Under the pieces are notes generated by a model. That model saw nothing but the letters and a program-made list of their open reading frames with translations, searched no databases and had not been told where the DNA came from. Source: Ulva prolifera (lineage: Eukaryota > Chlorophyta > Ulvophyceae > Ulvales > Ulvaceae). Taken from it: a stretch of 64,000 bases of DNA. Below, in pieces: positions 27,196-38,719 of this stretch. The first letter of the stretch is position 1. The number at the start of each line of letters is the position of its first letter. The DNA lies in assembly GCA_023078555.1 (NCBI GenBank), contig CM041198.1, positions 10,607,874-10,671,873 of the forward strand, given 5' to 3'. Made by a program: the position numbers and the translations under genes.

Positions 27196-30100
27196 GGAGA
27201 GGGGTAGCATCAGAAGCCAAGCGTTCAAACTAAGCAAAATCTTCAGGGCATCGGCTAGGGTGATCCACCACTAGCCAGTCAGCAAGTGTGCAATATCATC
27301 ATCTGCTGCCCTCCTCCAGAGCACATCATGTGTGATAAGAAAAGCGGAAGTTGTAAAAAGGCCGCACCGGATGTGCATGGTGGACTGCTCTAGGGCACCA
27401 ACCAGCTCTTGCTGCCGAGATAGAACCTGCCGCACCGGCCGCATCAGGCGCGCTGCCTGCGTGAATAGAAATAGACCGGGGTATGGCCCACCGCGTTCAT
27501 ACGGCAAGTAGCATACCTGCACACCATGCCATCATTACTCATGTTGAGTTCACAAATTGGCTGTCAATTTGCTGTGCAGAGAGCAACTTCAGGGTGAAGG
27601 CCACGGTACATGCTGGGGCAGTGCTGGTGGTCTGCATGCACCCTGCGTAAAATCTACACCATATTGCCAAACACTGTGATCATTCAGTGCATGTCATGCA
27701 TGCACTGCGTGGCCACACACGCACCTCCATATGAAACGGCACAGTTGGCCGAGCAAAGCTGCCAACAGACAAAGCGCTGTCAGCAAATGCTGCAGCCTTG
27801 ACCTCTCTCAACTGATTAACAACCGCAGGCGCGCGGGCCGCCGGCAAATGGCCAATCATTGCACCATCGACGTGCACCGGGAGGTAATCCGGCAGGCGCG
27901 CCGGCATCATCACGCCCGCCGGCATCACGCCCAGCGTGCGCAGCAGGCGCTGCAGCATGGCAACACTCTCCGGCGTCGCCGAGTGCGCGACGATGTTGCA
28001 GCGCGAGACAAGATGATTCAGCAGGCCACACGGTGCGCCGTCGGGAGTGTGGACTGGGCACATGAAGCCAAAAGACTCCGGCAACAGCTTGCGGATGGCG
28101 GTAGTGCGGATCTCCATGAAGTATGCACCGCGGTGCACGGAACGGAAGTGTGAGATGTAGCGGAAAAAGTTAAGCTTCTCGGCAACAACGGTGAAGCCGG
28201 TGGTCTGCGAAAGGCCGAGGTCAGAGCGCGTGGCGAGGGTACCCGTGTTCAGCAGGTACTCAAAGGACTTACCAATGTCCTGACGCTCCAAGAGGCCGCG
28301 CACATACGTCTCCGTCAGCCCGACCAGCTGCGGCTTGTTGCCCACGTCCCGAAGAATCTGCAAGCCACAGGGGATCAGGCCACCTTTCTAATCCAGAAGG
28401 GCAGGCATTACCAAGATGCGGATTCTCGTGCGGATACGCTGGGCCACACAGAACCACACAGAACACGGCACACGGGTTTAAGGATCCTTCTGCAGAAAGT
28501 GATCGAATGAAAAAGGTGGCACACCTGCTGGGCCACCTCCGCAAGGATCTGCTCTACACGATCCACGAACTTCTTCTGAAGGAGGTCGCCAGGCAGCAAG
28601 ATCTCATGGTGGGAGAGAGCGTCGGGATTGTCCTCACAGCACTGCAGGTTGACCAGCGCATACAGCTTGTGCAGCATCTCAAGCAACAGGGCAAACTTGT
28701 CTGCACTGTTTCCGAGGTGGATGAAGCAGCACTTGGCCAGAAGCTTCTTACCGACCTATTTGCCAGCTCAGCTCAGCACATAAGCTCCGTTGCAGCAAAA
28801 TAGGTAGGAGCTCCAGGCATACTGGAAGGCATGCGGCTGGCATGGTCAATGCATTGTGGTCACATACCTCCAAGTCAGAGTCAGTGTCGGTGACGTTGGG
28901 CAGCACGACACGGAAGTGCTTGCCCAGGTGCACAAGAGCCTCCACACGGGTCCTGCAGCCCATGCGTGCCGCAGTGCGGAGAGAAACTTCAGCTCGGTCG
29001 GCAAGGAACGATGCATGGCCACTACCATCAGGTGTGGATACAGCACCAGCTGTGATCAGATCAAACAGCTCCTTGTCTGTCACCTGTGCGGCACCGCCAC
29101 GGTCAATGTTGACAACCAACAGATCTGCTAGGACATGATTGCAACTATTGACAATGACTTCATGCATAAGAACCGCGGTGGAATCAGCAGCGGCTGCCTC
29201 AGAGAAATCCGCTAGTGTTCAATCATGGCCAGCAGCATAGCACGCTCTGAAAGTGTGTAACAAAAGCATTCTCATCTTCGGCAGCCAGCCATGCTGTGCA
29301 TTGGATGAGCACGCAACGCAGCTGTTTGAAAAGCAGTAGCATGGGCCACACCTCAGCCAGGGCCTTGAAGAGGAAGATGACGGGGACAAAGAATTCTGAC
29401 CGATTGATTGTCAGTGCAAAGTTCACATTGCCGTCATCCAGGTAGTGTAACCGCACCATCGCAGACGTCAAATCTGGCCTGACACACCTGCACATACTCT
29501 ATTGTTGCAGAAGTACTCTATTGTTGCAGAATGTGATAAAGCTCATTTCAAGTCACATTGACAACTATCCTTGATGAGGACTGCCAGACTTTAAGGTGAG
29601 GGCAACATCATGCCCTGGTCAGTTAAGCACATGACGATGATCATCGTGATACCCATCAGTGATTGAAGCAGACATGTTGCAAAGCGAATCAGGGCGGCCA
29701 CAGGTGCGGCCTGCCAAAAAATGACTCGGCCATGCATCATTATATGCGGAGAATAGTCACGCTGTGAAGCACCTGGTCTGCTTCTGCGCCGGCTTAATGA
29801 CCCGCAATGGAGTATAAATACATATGGAAAGCGCACATGCTAGCATATCATGACAACAGATATGGTGCAACAACACTCAACATATGCGCAGCAACGATTG
29901 GCGTCTCAAAGTGGACATACCACAGTTCACTGGCAGTAGCCTGCGCCGGTTTCGAACCCCGGCGGCGGCAAAGCACCTGATGAGCGTGGCATTTTCTGTA
30001 TAGTTGGCGCCTCGCTTTTTGTAGGCGGAACGTCGCAAGGCCAAGATGTAGTGCCTGCGCTGTTGAATCAGCAGGCGGATGATGCGCTCGATGCCATTGC

Positions 30101-30788
30101 AGATAAAGGTGCCCCCGAACTCGTCTGGTTCTTCTTTGTATTGTATAAGCTCGTTGCGATCACAGCCACGCAAATGACACAGCGTGGACTGCACCATGAT
30201 CGGCATGTAACCAAATGACCTTGAGATCCGCACTTCTTCCCCGGAATCGACATCCCGAACGTGGACCTCTGCTGTTATCTTACCTCTATACGTTGTGCCC
30301 TACACTTGTACACCTGTCAGATTGGCCTGTCAGATGCAGCGGAAACATCTTGACGGCTTCTCCCCGTGACCGCCATGCAGTCGCCAGGTGCACACCGTCT
30401 CGCGGCAGTAGCGAGGAGTGATCTTCTGGTGCGCCCTGCCTTCGCCTTCATGCACAGGCTTTCCTACTTGAGGCTTCTCTAGCCATATCTCCCAGGTAGC
30501 ATCATCACGGCCTGGCAGTTGCACCTGCAGCTCATTTCTGTTTCGGGGCAGCCACAATGTCGATTGGTGTGTCAAACACATAACATAGCTTTTAGACACG
30601 CGACGATCGCGCATTGGACATTGGGAAAGCGCTCGTACACGCAGCGGCTCGATAGCGCTGACCGCCGTTCGGATTCCGGTCCGGACAAAGTAATCAAAGG
30701 AATCCACATGGGGGCGAACAAGTTCTCTGTAGGCTTCATGCACTTGGTCGCCCTGCACCAAAGCCCGGCAGAGGCTGTCAGCTCCCAT
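24601..30788 (-). CDS. NRPA2: DNA-directed RNA polymerase I subunit 2 (Rpa135/NRPA2)
   Basis: Second-largest subunit of the rRNA-synthesising polymerase; acts in the nucleolus. Thirteen exons, minus strand, by eye: ~30639-30788, ~30396-30590, 29977-30299, 29352-29487, 28868-29083, 28525-28755, 27725-28357, 27368-27516, 26743-26920, ~26285-26566, ~25960-26178, ~25430-25790 and 24601-~25236. Order of landmarks: HVDSFDYF near the N-terminus, [67 protein letters not shown], the metal/active-site region [12 protein letters not shown] with [33 protein letters not shown], a C-terminal Zn site (CRRCGS ... CMSC) and the Pol I-type ending [17 protein letters not shown]. The ending and [11 protein letters not shown] favour Pol I over Pol II or III. 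The first ATG in frame (30788) is chosen as start. Junctions of exons 2 and 10-13 are approximate. Confidence 0.93.
27022..27099 (+). repeat. Dispersed ~75-bp repeat in NRPA2 intron 8
   Basis: Fourth copy of the family seen at 15003-15291, sharing GTGGATTTGCAAGTGGATT and ATGCCCGGCCT. Confidence 0.75.
27112..27193 (+). repeat. (TG)n microsatellite in NRPA2 intron 8
   Basis: Uninterrupted TG run of 82 bp, directly after the dispersed repeat. Confidence 0.97.
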
Positions 30789-30990
30789 GTGGAGCTGTGG
30801 CGCCGGCGAAGGCGTGATGCTGCAACGCCGCAAATTCAAGACACCTATTCCGCATCATGCAGTCACAATGGCCTGATGCAATATGGCCTGTTTATTTTAG
30901 GCGGTTGCACAGCTTTCGCCTGCCACAGCTTGTCCGGCGCACACGGAGAAACCCAAACGTCGTCGCCCAAAAGTCGGCCCCCAAAGTCCC

Positions 30991-31755
30991 ATGCATGTAC
31001 CCCTGGGTTGCCAGCGTGCAGCCGGAATGACTAGTCGAATCGCATTGTGGCTCCATTCATCAAGCATCGAGGCAACCATCGCAATCTCAGAGATGGCATG
31101 CAGCATAGTGCACTTGATCTGTGGTTGCGACTTACATGCATGTGGGCATGGTCCAGGTCTTCATCAAGCTCAACTGCAAACCAGGGCTGCAGGCGGTGAC
31201 ATCAACAGCGCCGGCAATCGCACAGGTGCATTTTCACTGGTCATAATTACCCATCTTCTCTGTAGCCTGGCGAACCTGTTCATGACGCAACACAGGAAAA
31301 CCCAGCATCTCTTCTGCTCCACATGCGATCTACCTTGCGCGTTCATGCCTTGTCATAACATGGTGCTTGGGCAGGACATGCTGCATACCGGATCTTTCGC
31401 AGGGGATGCTGAGCATTGCAACTTTTGCGTTCGTGGGCTACTGCTGTGCAGGGATAACATAGTGGCAGCCACAGACATTGCACAAGTGACCAGAAGAGAC
31501 CATGACACTCGTGCTTCGCTCACTCTCAACTTGAGTTTGCAGGTCAAGTGTGCTCTGTGTTTGGAAGTGCCGCTGCTGTCTCGTGTAAGCATGTCGTACA
31601 GCATGGGGTCACTGAACAATGGTGTAATGGGCACACACAGCAACATCTCACAGTTCGTGTTGTTTCTTTCCGACAGGGTGCTTCACTCCTGTCACCAGAT
31701 GCGGGCTGAGTGTTTAGTTGAGCATTTTTTTGGTCCTGAGGATTGGCAGATCTAA
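30991..31755 (+). CDS. Long ORF between NRPA2 and Cpn20, doubtful
   Basis: 254 codons on the plus strand, divergent from NRPA2 and convergent with the co-chaperonin gene. The translation is rich in Cys, His and Met, has no recognised domain, signal peptide or clear membrane segment, and its composition is unlike the neighbouring genes. The length is unusual for chance, but nothing else supports coding. It may be a fortuitous open frame in the NRPA2 upstream region. Confidence 0.2.
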   Translation: MHVPLGCQRAAGMTSRIALWLHSSSIEATIAISEMACSIVHLICGCDLHACGHGPGLHQAQLQTRAAGGDINSAGNRTGAFSLVIITHLLCSLANLFMTQHRKTQHLFCSTCDLPCAFMPCHNMVLGQDMLHTGSFAGDAEHCNFCVRGLLLCRDNIVAATDIAQVTRRDHDTRASLTLNLSLQVKCALCLEVPLLSRVSMSYSMGSLNNGVMGTHSNISQFVLFLSDRVLHSCHQMRAECLVEHFFGPEDWQI

Positions 31756-31929
31756 CACTGGCACCTCACTTGGTGCTCACGTCTCAAAAGCCTCACTGGC
31801 TGACTGCTTCAGCAGTGATTCCAGTCGCACAGTGACGACTCCCGCAGTGGGTCAGCTGTATAACTCCTGCATCTTCAGGTGCAAGGACTGTCTATTTGTA
31901 CATCACATGTGCTTTGCAGAGACATTCAA

Positions 31930-32800
31930 CTAAGTTTTGCAGAGAATATCTTGCTCATGTAGCACAACATACTGTGTGCCGTCCGTCGTCTCCATAGCGT
32001 CCCCAGCATACTTGAAATACACAATCTTGTCTCCTTCGACGACAGACGGGGGTGTCACGGAGCCGTCTTCCTCCCGTTTGCCAGGGCCAGTCCTGACCAC
32101 AACTCCACTCTCCGGTCTCTTCTGTGCAGAATCAGGCAGCAGAACTCCTCCTGATGTGACTGGTGATGTAGTCGTGATTTTTACCAAAATGCGGTCTGCT
32201 AGGGGCTTGATATCAGGGATGTCGTCTGCGATGGCATTGGCCTTGGGCATGACGCCAATAATGTCCCGCTCCTTCATGAGTAGAAATTCATCCCCACCCA
32301 CATCTAGTTCCGTGAAGGCAAATCCAAACTTGCTAAATAGCACCTGCAATCCTCAGACATCAGGCAATCATGGACATGATTGTGCTCTGCTGTATCGGTG
32401 GTATTTACACGCAGTGAGACGGGCGCAGACTGGCTTTCAGACAGCATGCTCATACGCTCTTTCGATTCAGCATGAAAGCAGACCTCATCCCCGGGTGACA
32501 CAGTGAATTCTGTTGTTTGGCCTGCTGGTGTCCTTCCATCCCCTAAGGAGACGACTTGTCCAGAAGTAGGCCGCTGCTGCGCAGAACCTGGAAGCAAAAC
32601 ACCTCCCATCGTCTGCTCTTCAGCATCTTGGACTCTGACGTATACATGATCTCCTCGTGGGGATACCTGGACAGCAAAACTTTGAGGCTTAGTCTGCTTG
32701 GCACGCAATGATGGCGGAGTTGATAGCTCCAGACGCCTTTTGCATGATGACTTGCGCGATCCCAGTAACAGTAAGTCAGGGGCTGCGCAATACTCTCATG
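31930..32800 (-). CDS. CPN20: Chloroplast two-domain co-chaperonin Cpn20/21 (GroES-like)
   Basis: Lid protein for the plastid Cpn60 folding chamber. Two GroES domains in tandem, the layout found in plastid Cpn20/21. Domain 1 begins after PQSFAVQVSP (VSPRGDHVYVRV, then GGVLLPGSAQQ) and runs to SPGDE. An intron 32344-32483 (starting GTCTGC, ending ATTGCAG) joins it to VLFSKFGFAF ... MKERDIIGV. Domain 2 follows (IKPLADRILVKI, GGVLLPDSAQKRPESGVVV, YVVLHEQDIL) and ends at 31930. Upstream of domain 1 the frame reads a Ser/Arg/Leu-rich stretch (RKSSCKRRLELSTPPSLRA) that fits a transit peptide, but an in-frame stop further up means the first exon and true start are not resolved. The right limit given is approximate. 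Confidence 0.9.
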
Positions 32801-33528
32801 CTTTGCTGCAGCGAATCGCGTCGATGCGTCCATCTTCAGACACTGGCGGTGGCGCGGACAGAACGCACTAGCACGATAGGCGGGCCAAGGTGACGCAAAC
32901 AGGCAAGGACAGCTGAATGTGAGATGTGTAAAGCATAGCAGCAATGACGACATACAGGTAGATTAGACAGAACGGCCACACCCTCACTTCAGGCGGCACA
33001 CCTCGTTCACCCAGTCTGGCACCTTGATCGCTACATGGCAGCACAGATTCCGCGTTTGACGTACGGAAGGTGGAATTCTGCTACCAATTGTTCCTCGCCT
33101 CTGTATGTTGACGCCTGGCATCATGATTGGGGACTTGCGCTGTCAATGCCTTTCGAAATAGAAGCAACACTCATGAACGCGATGGCACCAAAGGTAAGAA
33201 GCGACATATGCGTCACACGGCAGACACAGTCGCCTCACGTATGCATCCGAAAATGAGCGTGCCGTGCGCGTCCGATGCTTGGCAAGGCCAGGGTATCGTA
33301 CGTTCTGTGTTCCGTCCAGGTGGTCGTCGGCTCCCCGGTGGACACCTCGTCACTTCTTGCATCTGTGAGAAGCCTGCTGCATGAGAAATCCACAGGACCA
33401 AATCCCACAACAAAGAAACTCTCATGGTAGAGGTCAGGGCAGTTGCACCTGTGCGCAGACATGACTTACATAGCGGTCAAATTCGGCCACCACACATCGA
33501 CTGATGACACACTAGACCATGTCCAGGA
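32801..33528. other. Upstream region of Cpn20, first exon not resolved
   Basis: An ATG-led minus frame near 32842 (MDASTRFAAAKHES) could belong to a leader exon of the co-chaperonin. No other feature was seen. Confidence 0.35.
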
Positions 33529-36500
33529 CTAAAGAGCAGCCATCAGATCCTGGAGCAGGCCGTTTTCTTCTTGTGTCAGTTCATGCTGTTTCGGTATCCC
33601 AGTTGAAGAGGTTGCACCCACGCCAGTTTGGCTTACATGGAATTTCTCTGAGTCAGGTGGTTGCCCAGCTGCTTGTCCAACGGCCTGCTGAAAGTCCTCC
33701 GCCTGGCCAAGCAAGTCAGCAGCGCGCTTCAGTAGACCTTTGCTCACTGCTGCTAGCTTCTGACTCTCTTCATCTAGCGGGCCAATAGCTTGATCGTCAA
33801 GCTCACGTGCTCTACCATCCCGTTCCAAGGTGACACAAGTCCTTGCAGCCTCCGAATATGCAGCGGTGTAGGCTGCAGTATGCTTTTCTGGTCCTTCCTC
33901 GTCGATCAGGCACGCAAATGGGGCTCCTGTGTGTGGATGACAGGGCTGCAGTTGGTGACATGGTAATTGTGTGTCGGCCGCTGAGGCCTCGTCACCCTTC
34001 TGTACCCGATCATGCCCAACATTACTTTGTATGGATGTGATGGGGTCGACAGCCATCATAGCTGCATTGTATGACATAGCAAGGGGGATGCCTGACACCA
34101 GCGGTGGCGTGGTTCTCCAGGTCACTGCTGCACGTTCTTGCTTGCTTGCTTGGCCACCCGCCACATGCTCTGTGGCTGTCGATAGGAGAAATTCAGGGAC
34201 AAATTCAGCCTGCCCCACACTTGCATCCCTAACACTCGGCCTCCATTGATCTCTGGGCTGCTTCTGTTTTGGAGCAGTTTTCCCCAGGTCCAGCACCGGA
34301 ACGGATGCAGCAAAGTCATCACGAACCCAGGCGCCAGTGTGGAGAGGCATGATTGTCATGGCGGCATGAATGGGGCTGCGAGCTGTGCTCGCTGGACAGG
34401 TATTTGGGCGAGCCGCGGCCTGTTCACCACTGTGTAGCACCTGCCGGGCTCCTCGTGGCAGGGGCATCCCTAACCGCTGGATCTCCCGCAACTGCCGCTT
34501 CAATGCAAATGTGTCCTTGACCTTCTGGCGTGCATCCATCGCATCAAATGCCTGCATGCATAGCTTGTTTTAATTCCGGGTTCATGCATCAAAGATCACA
34601 AAACGCGTCCAGGAGCACACGGCTAGTTCTGTATGAGTTGTTATTTGCAACTGCTACAAATCTAAATAAAAAATCGAACTTGGTCCCAGCCAAGCTGTTC
34701 CTGATCATATAGCTTTCAGAAGCCTAAGCGTCTATGGTACCAGACGACCTACCTCCAGGGAGTTGCGCAGCAGTTGTAGTGCTGGCTTCTCCTGAACATA
34801 TGCCCAGCTCAGCAAAAAATGAGTTTGCTCCCTGAGGAACTGAAACTGGGATCCATCTATGCCCGGCACAGCCCGCTGCACAACAAGTGGCACATAATTC
34901 AATTCCTCATTTGCTGGCTCAGACTGGTGGGCTTCCCACTCCAACAACTGCTTCAGCGTCACTTTGTGGCCCTTACGTATAGGCGTTTCTTCACCTGCAG
35001 AGTCCATCATTCTCAAACAGTCGACAGTCCCGTTCAAGGCAATGATGTTCTCAACACTTTCATTTCCATGCAGTTCAGTACTAGGCTACTTGGACTGGTG
35101 CTGAATAAAGACGATGGCACAACAATGTATCTCGTGAAAGCACCTGTGATTGCACACGTGAATGTCTGGCCATCGTCAGAGATGTTCAGGGGCTCCTCCA
35201 TATCAGCTCTGGAAAGCGTGCTGTATGCTTCCGGGTGTTGAGGCCCGGAGACAAGCCGCGCAAATGATCGAGCGCGGCCGTGTTGAAGCTTCCTGGTGGA
35301 GTGGCTGATCATAGAGTTAATCTTGAATGCCTTGGTTGAGTCCGTGCGCAGATAGTTACATCCCAAGAGGACCGGTGAGCTGTCAGGCAGAAGCTGCACA
35401 CAGCTCACCGAAGCTGAAAACATAGTGTTCGTGAATATACAGCCTAGTGCAAAACGGCGAACAAGCAGCAAAGCACCCTGTAGGCAAAGCAGCACTTCTC
35501 GATCGTCGTTGCACATGCCACAGCGGACACATGATTGAGAATAGAACGGCTCAGATCTTCCAATATTCTGGCGGTCGGCGATCCAGCCAAATTGTCCGTG
35601 ATCACATTGCTTGTACCAGAGTGTATATCTAACTTGTGAATCATGGAGCGGCCTTGTGCAGAGATGTTGTACTTGCAAGCTTGCCTCTCGCAAAGAAACA
35701 TCTGTCCACAATGTACAAGTCAGCATGATCATCAGAGTCAGCGAAAGAACTGCGGCGCAGCTAAGCCCAAATCTGAAAGCGTCAGAGGCGCACATTGGGC
35801 ATCACAGTGCATATAATCTCATGGTTACGGTCGCCCATGGGATGTTGGAACCTCTGCAGCAGTCCTGTAAATGCATGTGGTGTGTTCTGATCTGAGTAGG
35901 CTGCCTCCCACGCGGCGGGCCGCTTGCTGTCCTCAAATTTCCAAATCGATTGTCCGCCACCACCCGCCAAATCATTATACTTTTTACTTAGCTTGAGTTC
36001 CCATGCTTTGTCCACCTCGGAGTGCTTTTCAGCCTGTGACCACAGACAATCAGTGTGCAACCAGATGTGTCCAATCAAACCTCAACCTTAGCCATGCACA
36101 AAGTGACTTCACAATGCAGCGATACTGTAATGTCCGGGAGCGTGATACCAATCTCAGGAATGAGCTGAGTCCCTTGGAACTGAAGTACTGCACATGGCGA
36201 TCCACGGCCATACGCGTGGTTGCAACTCCATGAGCAATCCAGTTTGGGCAAGGTGGCAAATGCACTGGCTGGTATGCACTAGTGAACGAAGCGACACAGT
36301 CATAACTCCGACTTCCTCCACAGAATGCGTCCCAGATTCCTTGAGTGGTTATGTTCTGAGTCTTCTTCGACAAGATCTGGAATACAGAAATTGATGATCA
36401 CGATGGCGCTGATGATCAGTACTGGCAGCAGGGTAGGCACACCATCCTGTTAAAGAACAGGCAGGCAACTGTAGCGATAGCACTGCGGTCCGCACCCGAC

Positions 36501-36981
36501 CTTCTTTCTTTGAATAAAACACCCAGGCCTTCACTCTGCCTGCAACAGATCAATTTGCATTGCAGTTCTAAAAGCATCATACATATACGTATCAAAGACT
36601 GAAATGAGGGCAGCATAGGTAATAACGTGCTGCCCGAACTTCCTCTCGGGTAGACCTTCCGCTGCGGATACGTGTCGTGTAATCGCGAGCATACAGACCA
36701 GAAGAAATGCCGTGCCGTTAATCATTATCACAGAATCCGGGACTTTTACTCCCCGCAGTCGCTGACGCCCAGGTGTGTCTGCCCAAATCCACCATAGAAA
36801 TCCGGGACAGACACCGTTTATATCTTTGAGAGCCGGAATCTTTCCAGCCCGACGCCCGGGCATGGCTGACGAATTGATCTGCCTTCCACGACTGATCCTG
36901 TGGCCAATGTGGGCGCCGATGTGCTCGATGCCTGCTGCAAAAAGTACTAAGGACACCAATCGAACGTAACATATACGTCAC
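33529..36981 (-). CDS. Unidentified multi-exon gene with membrane segments
   Basis: A chain of minus-strand open segments looks like exons of one gene, though not all joints are resolved. From the 5' side: a segment (about 36959-36548) with a hydrophobic helix (VIMINGTAFLLVCMLA) and HVITYAALISVFDTY; another hydrophobic run near 36400 (VPTLLPVLIISAIVIINF); a Cys-containing soluble segment 36373-36130 (GIWDAFCGG, LPPCPNWIAHGV); 36078-35850 (KAWELKLSKKYND, SIWKFED); 35085-34754; then 34550-33529, joined in phase (donor GTAGGT at 34753, acceptor ATGCAG). The last exon is a hydrophilic tail ending EENGLLQDLMAAL. No family was recognised. It may be more than one gene. Function not assigned. Confidence 0.4.
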
Positions 36982-38719
36982 ATTCCGTCCTTCGGCGGGG
37001 GATCAGACAACGTATGTGTCTGCAACATGGACAGGAAACATCAGCGCCACGTCCACTGCCACTCATTCCACAGCTGATAGCTCGCACAGCAGCGACGACT
37101 TCAGATGCCACAATTTTCATCTGAACTTCAGATGGAGCGGCATGGCGCCCCCAGGCCTGTCATGTTTGGCGTACGAGCACGCTCATGGAGGAAGGTGGCA
37201 AGAGGGTGGACCAGCAGTCCCGTCCGCAAATGTATCGATTGGGATCACCACAGCATGATACACGCGACCACTTTGCATGTACATTGCACGAGTGGCACAC
37301 GTTCAACAATGTACATACTCTTGAGCAATCGACAGTGTTGGCTGGGCGAAGGAGCCTGAACTGGCGTCGACACAGCGCACCGTTTCCGACATCACCGAAT
37401 AGGACTGTGGCCTTCCTCTGCGCACCAAAGCATCTCATACATTGTCAGCGTCGACGTAGACCGTTCTGATGCTGATCTGCAGCTTGTTGCGCACATCGCT
37501 TGCGGGCGGGACGAGAGGGTCGGGGCGTGCAAGTTTGTGCTGCACTGCCAGCGGTTCGTCACGAGACCCACAGCAGTATCACCATTCTTGTATATTGGTA
37601 GAGTATTGCACGTACGCAGTCATATAGTACGCTGCGCAATGCCCTATCTTTATCATCCGTTCCGACAGTGGCAGAAGATCAATTTTGCATAGGAATTAAG
37701 CAACTTCTGGTCTCCGCCAGGCGCCCTTAGCTCTGCACGGCATGTACTGTGCACTTGCAAGCGTTCCAGTTACAATGAGAACGCCGCCTACCTGCCCTGG
37801 GTGAAGATCCACGTACAGCCATTTCGGTGGAATGGGCTTTGTTGATGGCAGTGCTAGGCCCTATGTTCGCGAATAGTGGTTTGATTTGATGGACATGTAC
37901 AGTCCGCATGGTCATGGCTGTCCACGAGCGCTGCAGCATATCCTCAGAACATGGCAAGTCGCACTTTGTCCACTAGGCACGACTCGTCATTCGCTTTAAA
38001 AAAAACTCACTTAGAAACAGACATTCGCATGATGTTGGAATCCGCTCCGAAATGTGTGGCTCTTTTGCACGATGCGAAAACAGGCCGGCTGAACCCACAT
38101 CGTGCGTTTGAACACAGCACCCAAAGGACGCCGGCCGTCGCAGAACCATCGAAGTGATTATCAGCGGCATAAAAATCAAGTCTGTGCCGCCATCGACAAG
38201 GATTCACATCAAGGCGAGGGTGCGTAGCTATTGTTCACGGCAACACGATTGCAGCAGATGTTTGTATCAATCAATTATACCGCTTGATCTATCGCCGCAC
38301 CGCAACGTGGAGACCGTTCTCAATCCCGGAATACTGAGCATAGCTGTGGCCTTCGATCCTGATGAACAGTTCGTGCTGACATCGCTGGCGGCGAACCTAC
38401 ACGGCGGCGATCGCACTTCAGCCATTAATGACGCATTCGAGCGTTGCTGGATGCACGTGCTCTGAACCAGAACACTGTCTACACGAGATCGATTGTTTTG
38501 GAGTGTGAAGCGGTGCGATTATAATACCTATCTTCTCCGCAAAATGATTTTGGTCTGCGTTTCATGCCGTGGCTCCGGGGAATCAGCCTGACAATTTAAG
38601 CCTGTCTCGGATACGTTGGAGTTCATCAGCATGTAACAATGAACTTTGGGCGTCTTTTAAGGGCATCGTTCATATTAACATGCAATGATGGACGTCTTTA
38701 GCGGTGGGCAGAAGCCATA
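36982..38719. other. Intergenic region before the HAC gene
   Basis: Only short, overlapping frames; no motif recognised. It should contain the promoters of the divergent genes on either side. Confidence 0.5.

Noticed and set aside
29935..29975. GGTTTCGAACCCCGG resembling a tRNA T-loop
   Set aside because: On the minus strand the expected upstream D and anticodon arms fall in the NRPA2 exon 3 coding sequence and do not fold; no acceptor pairing.
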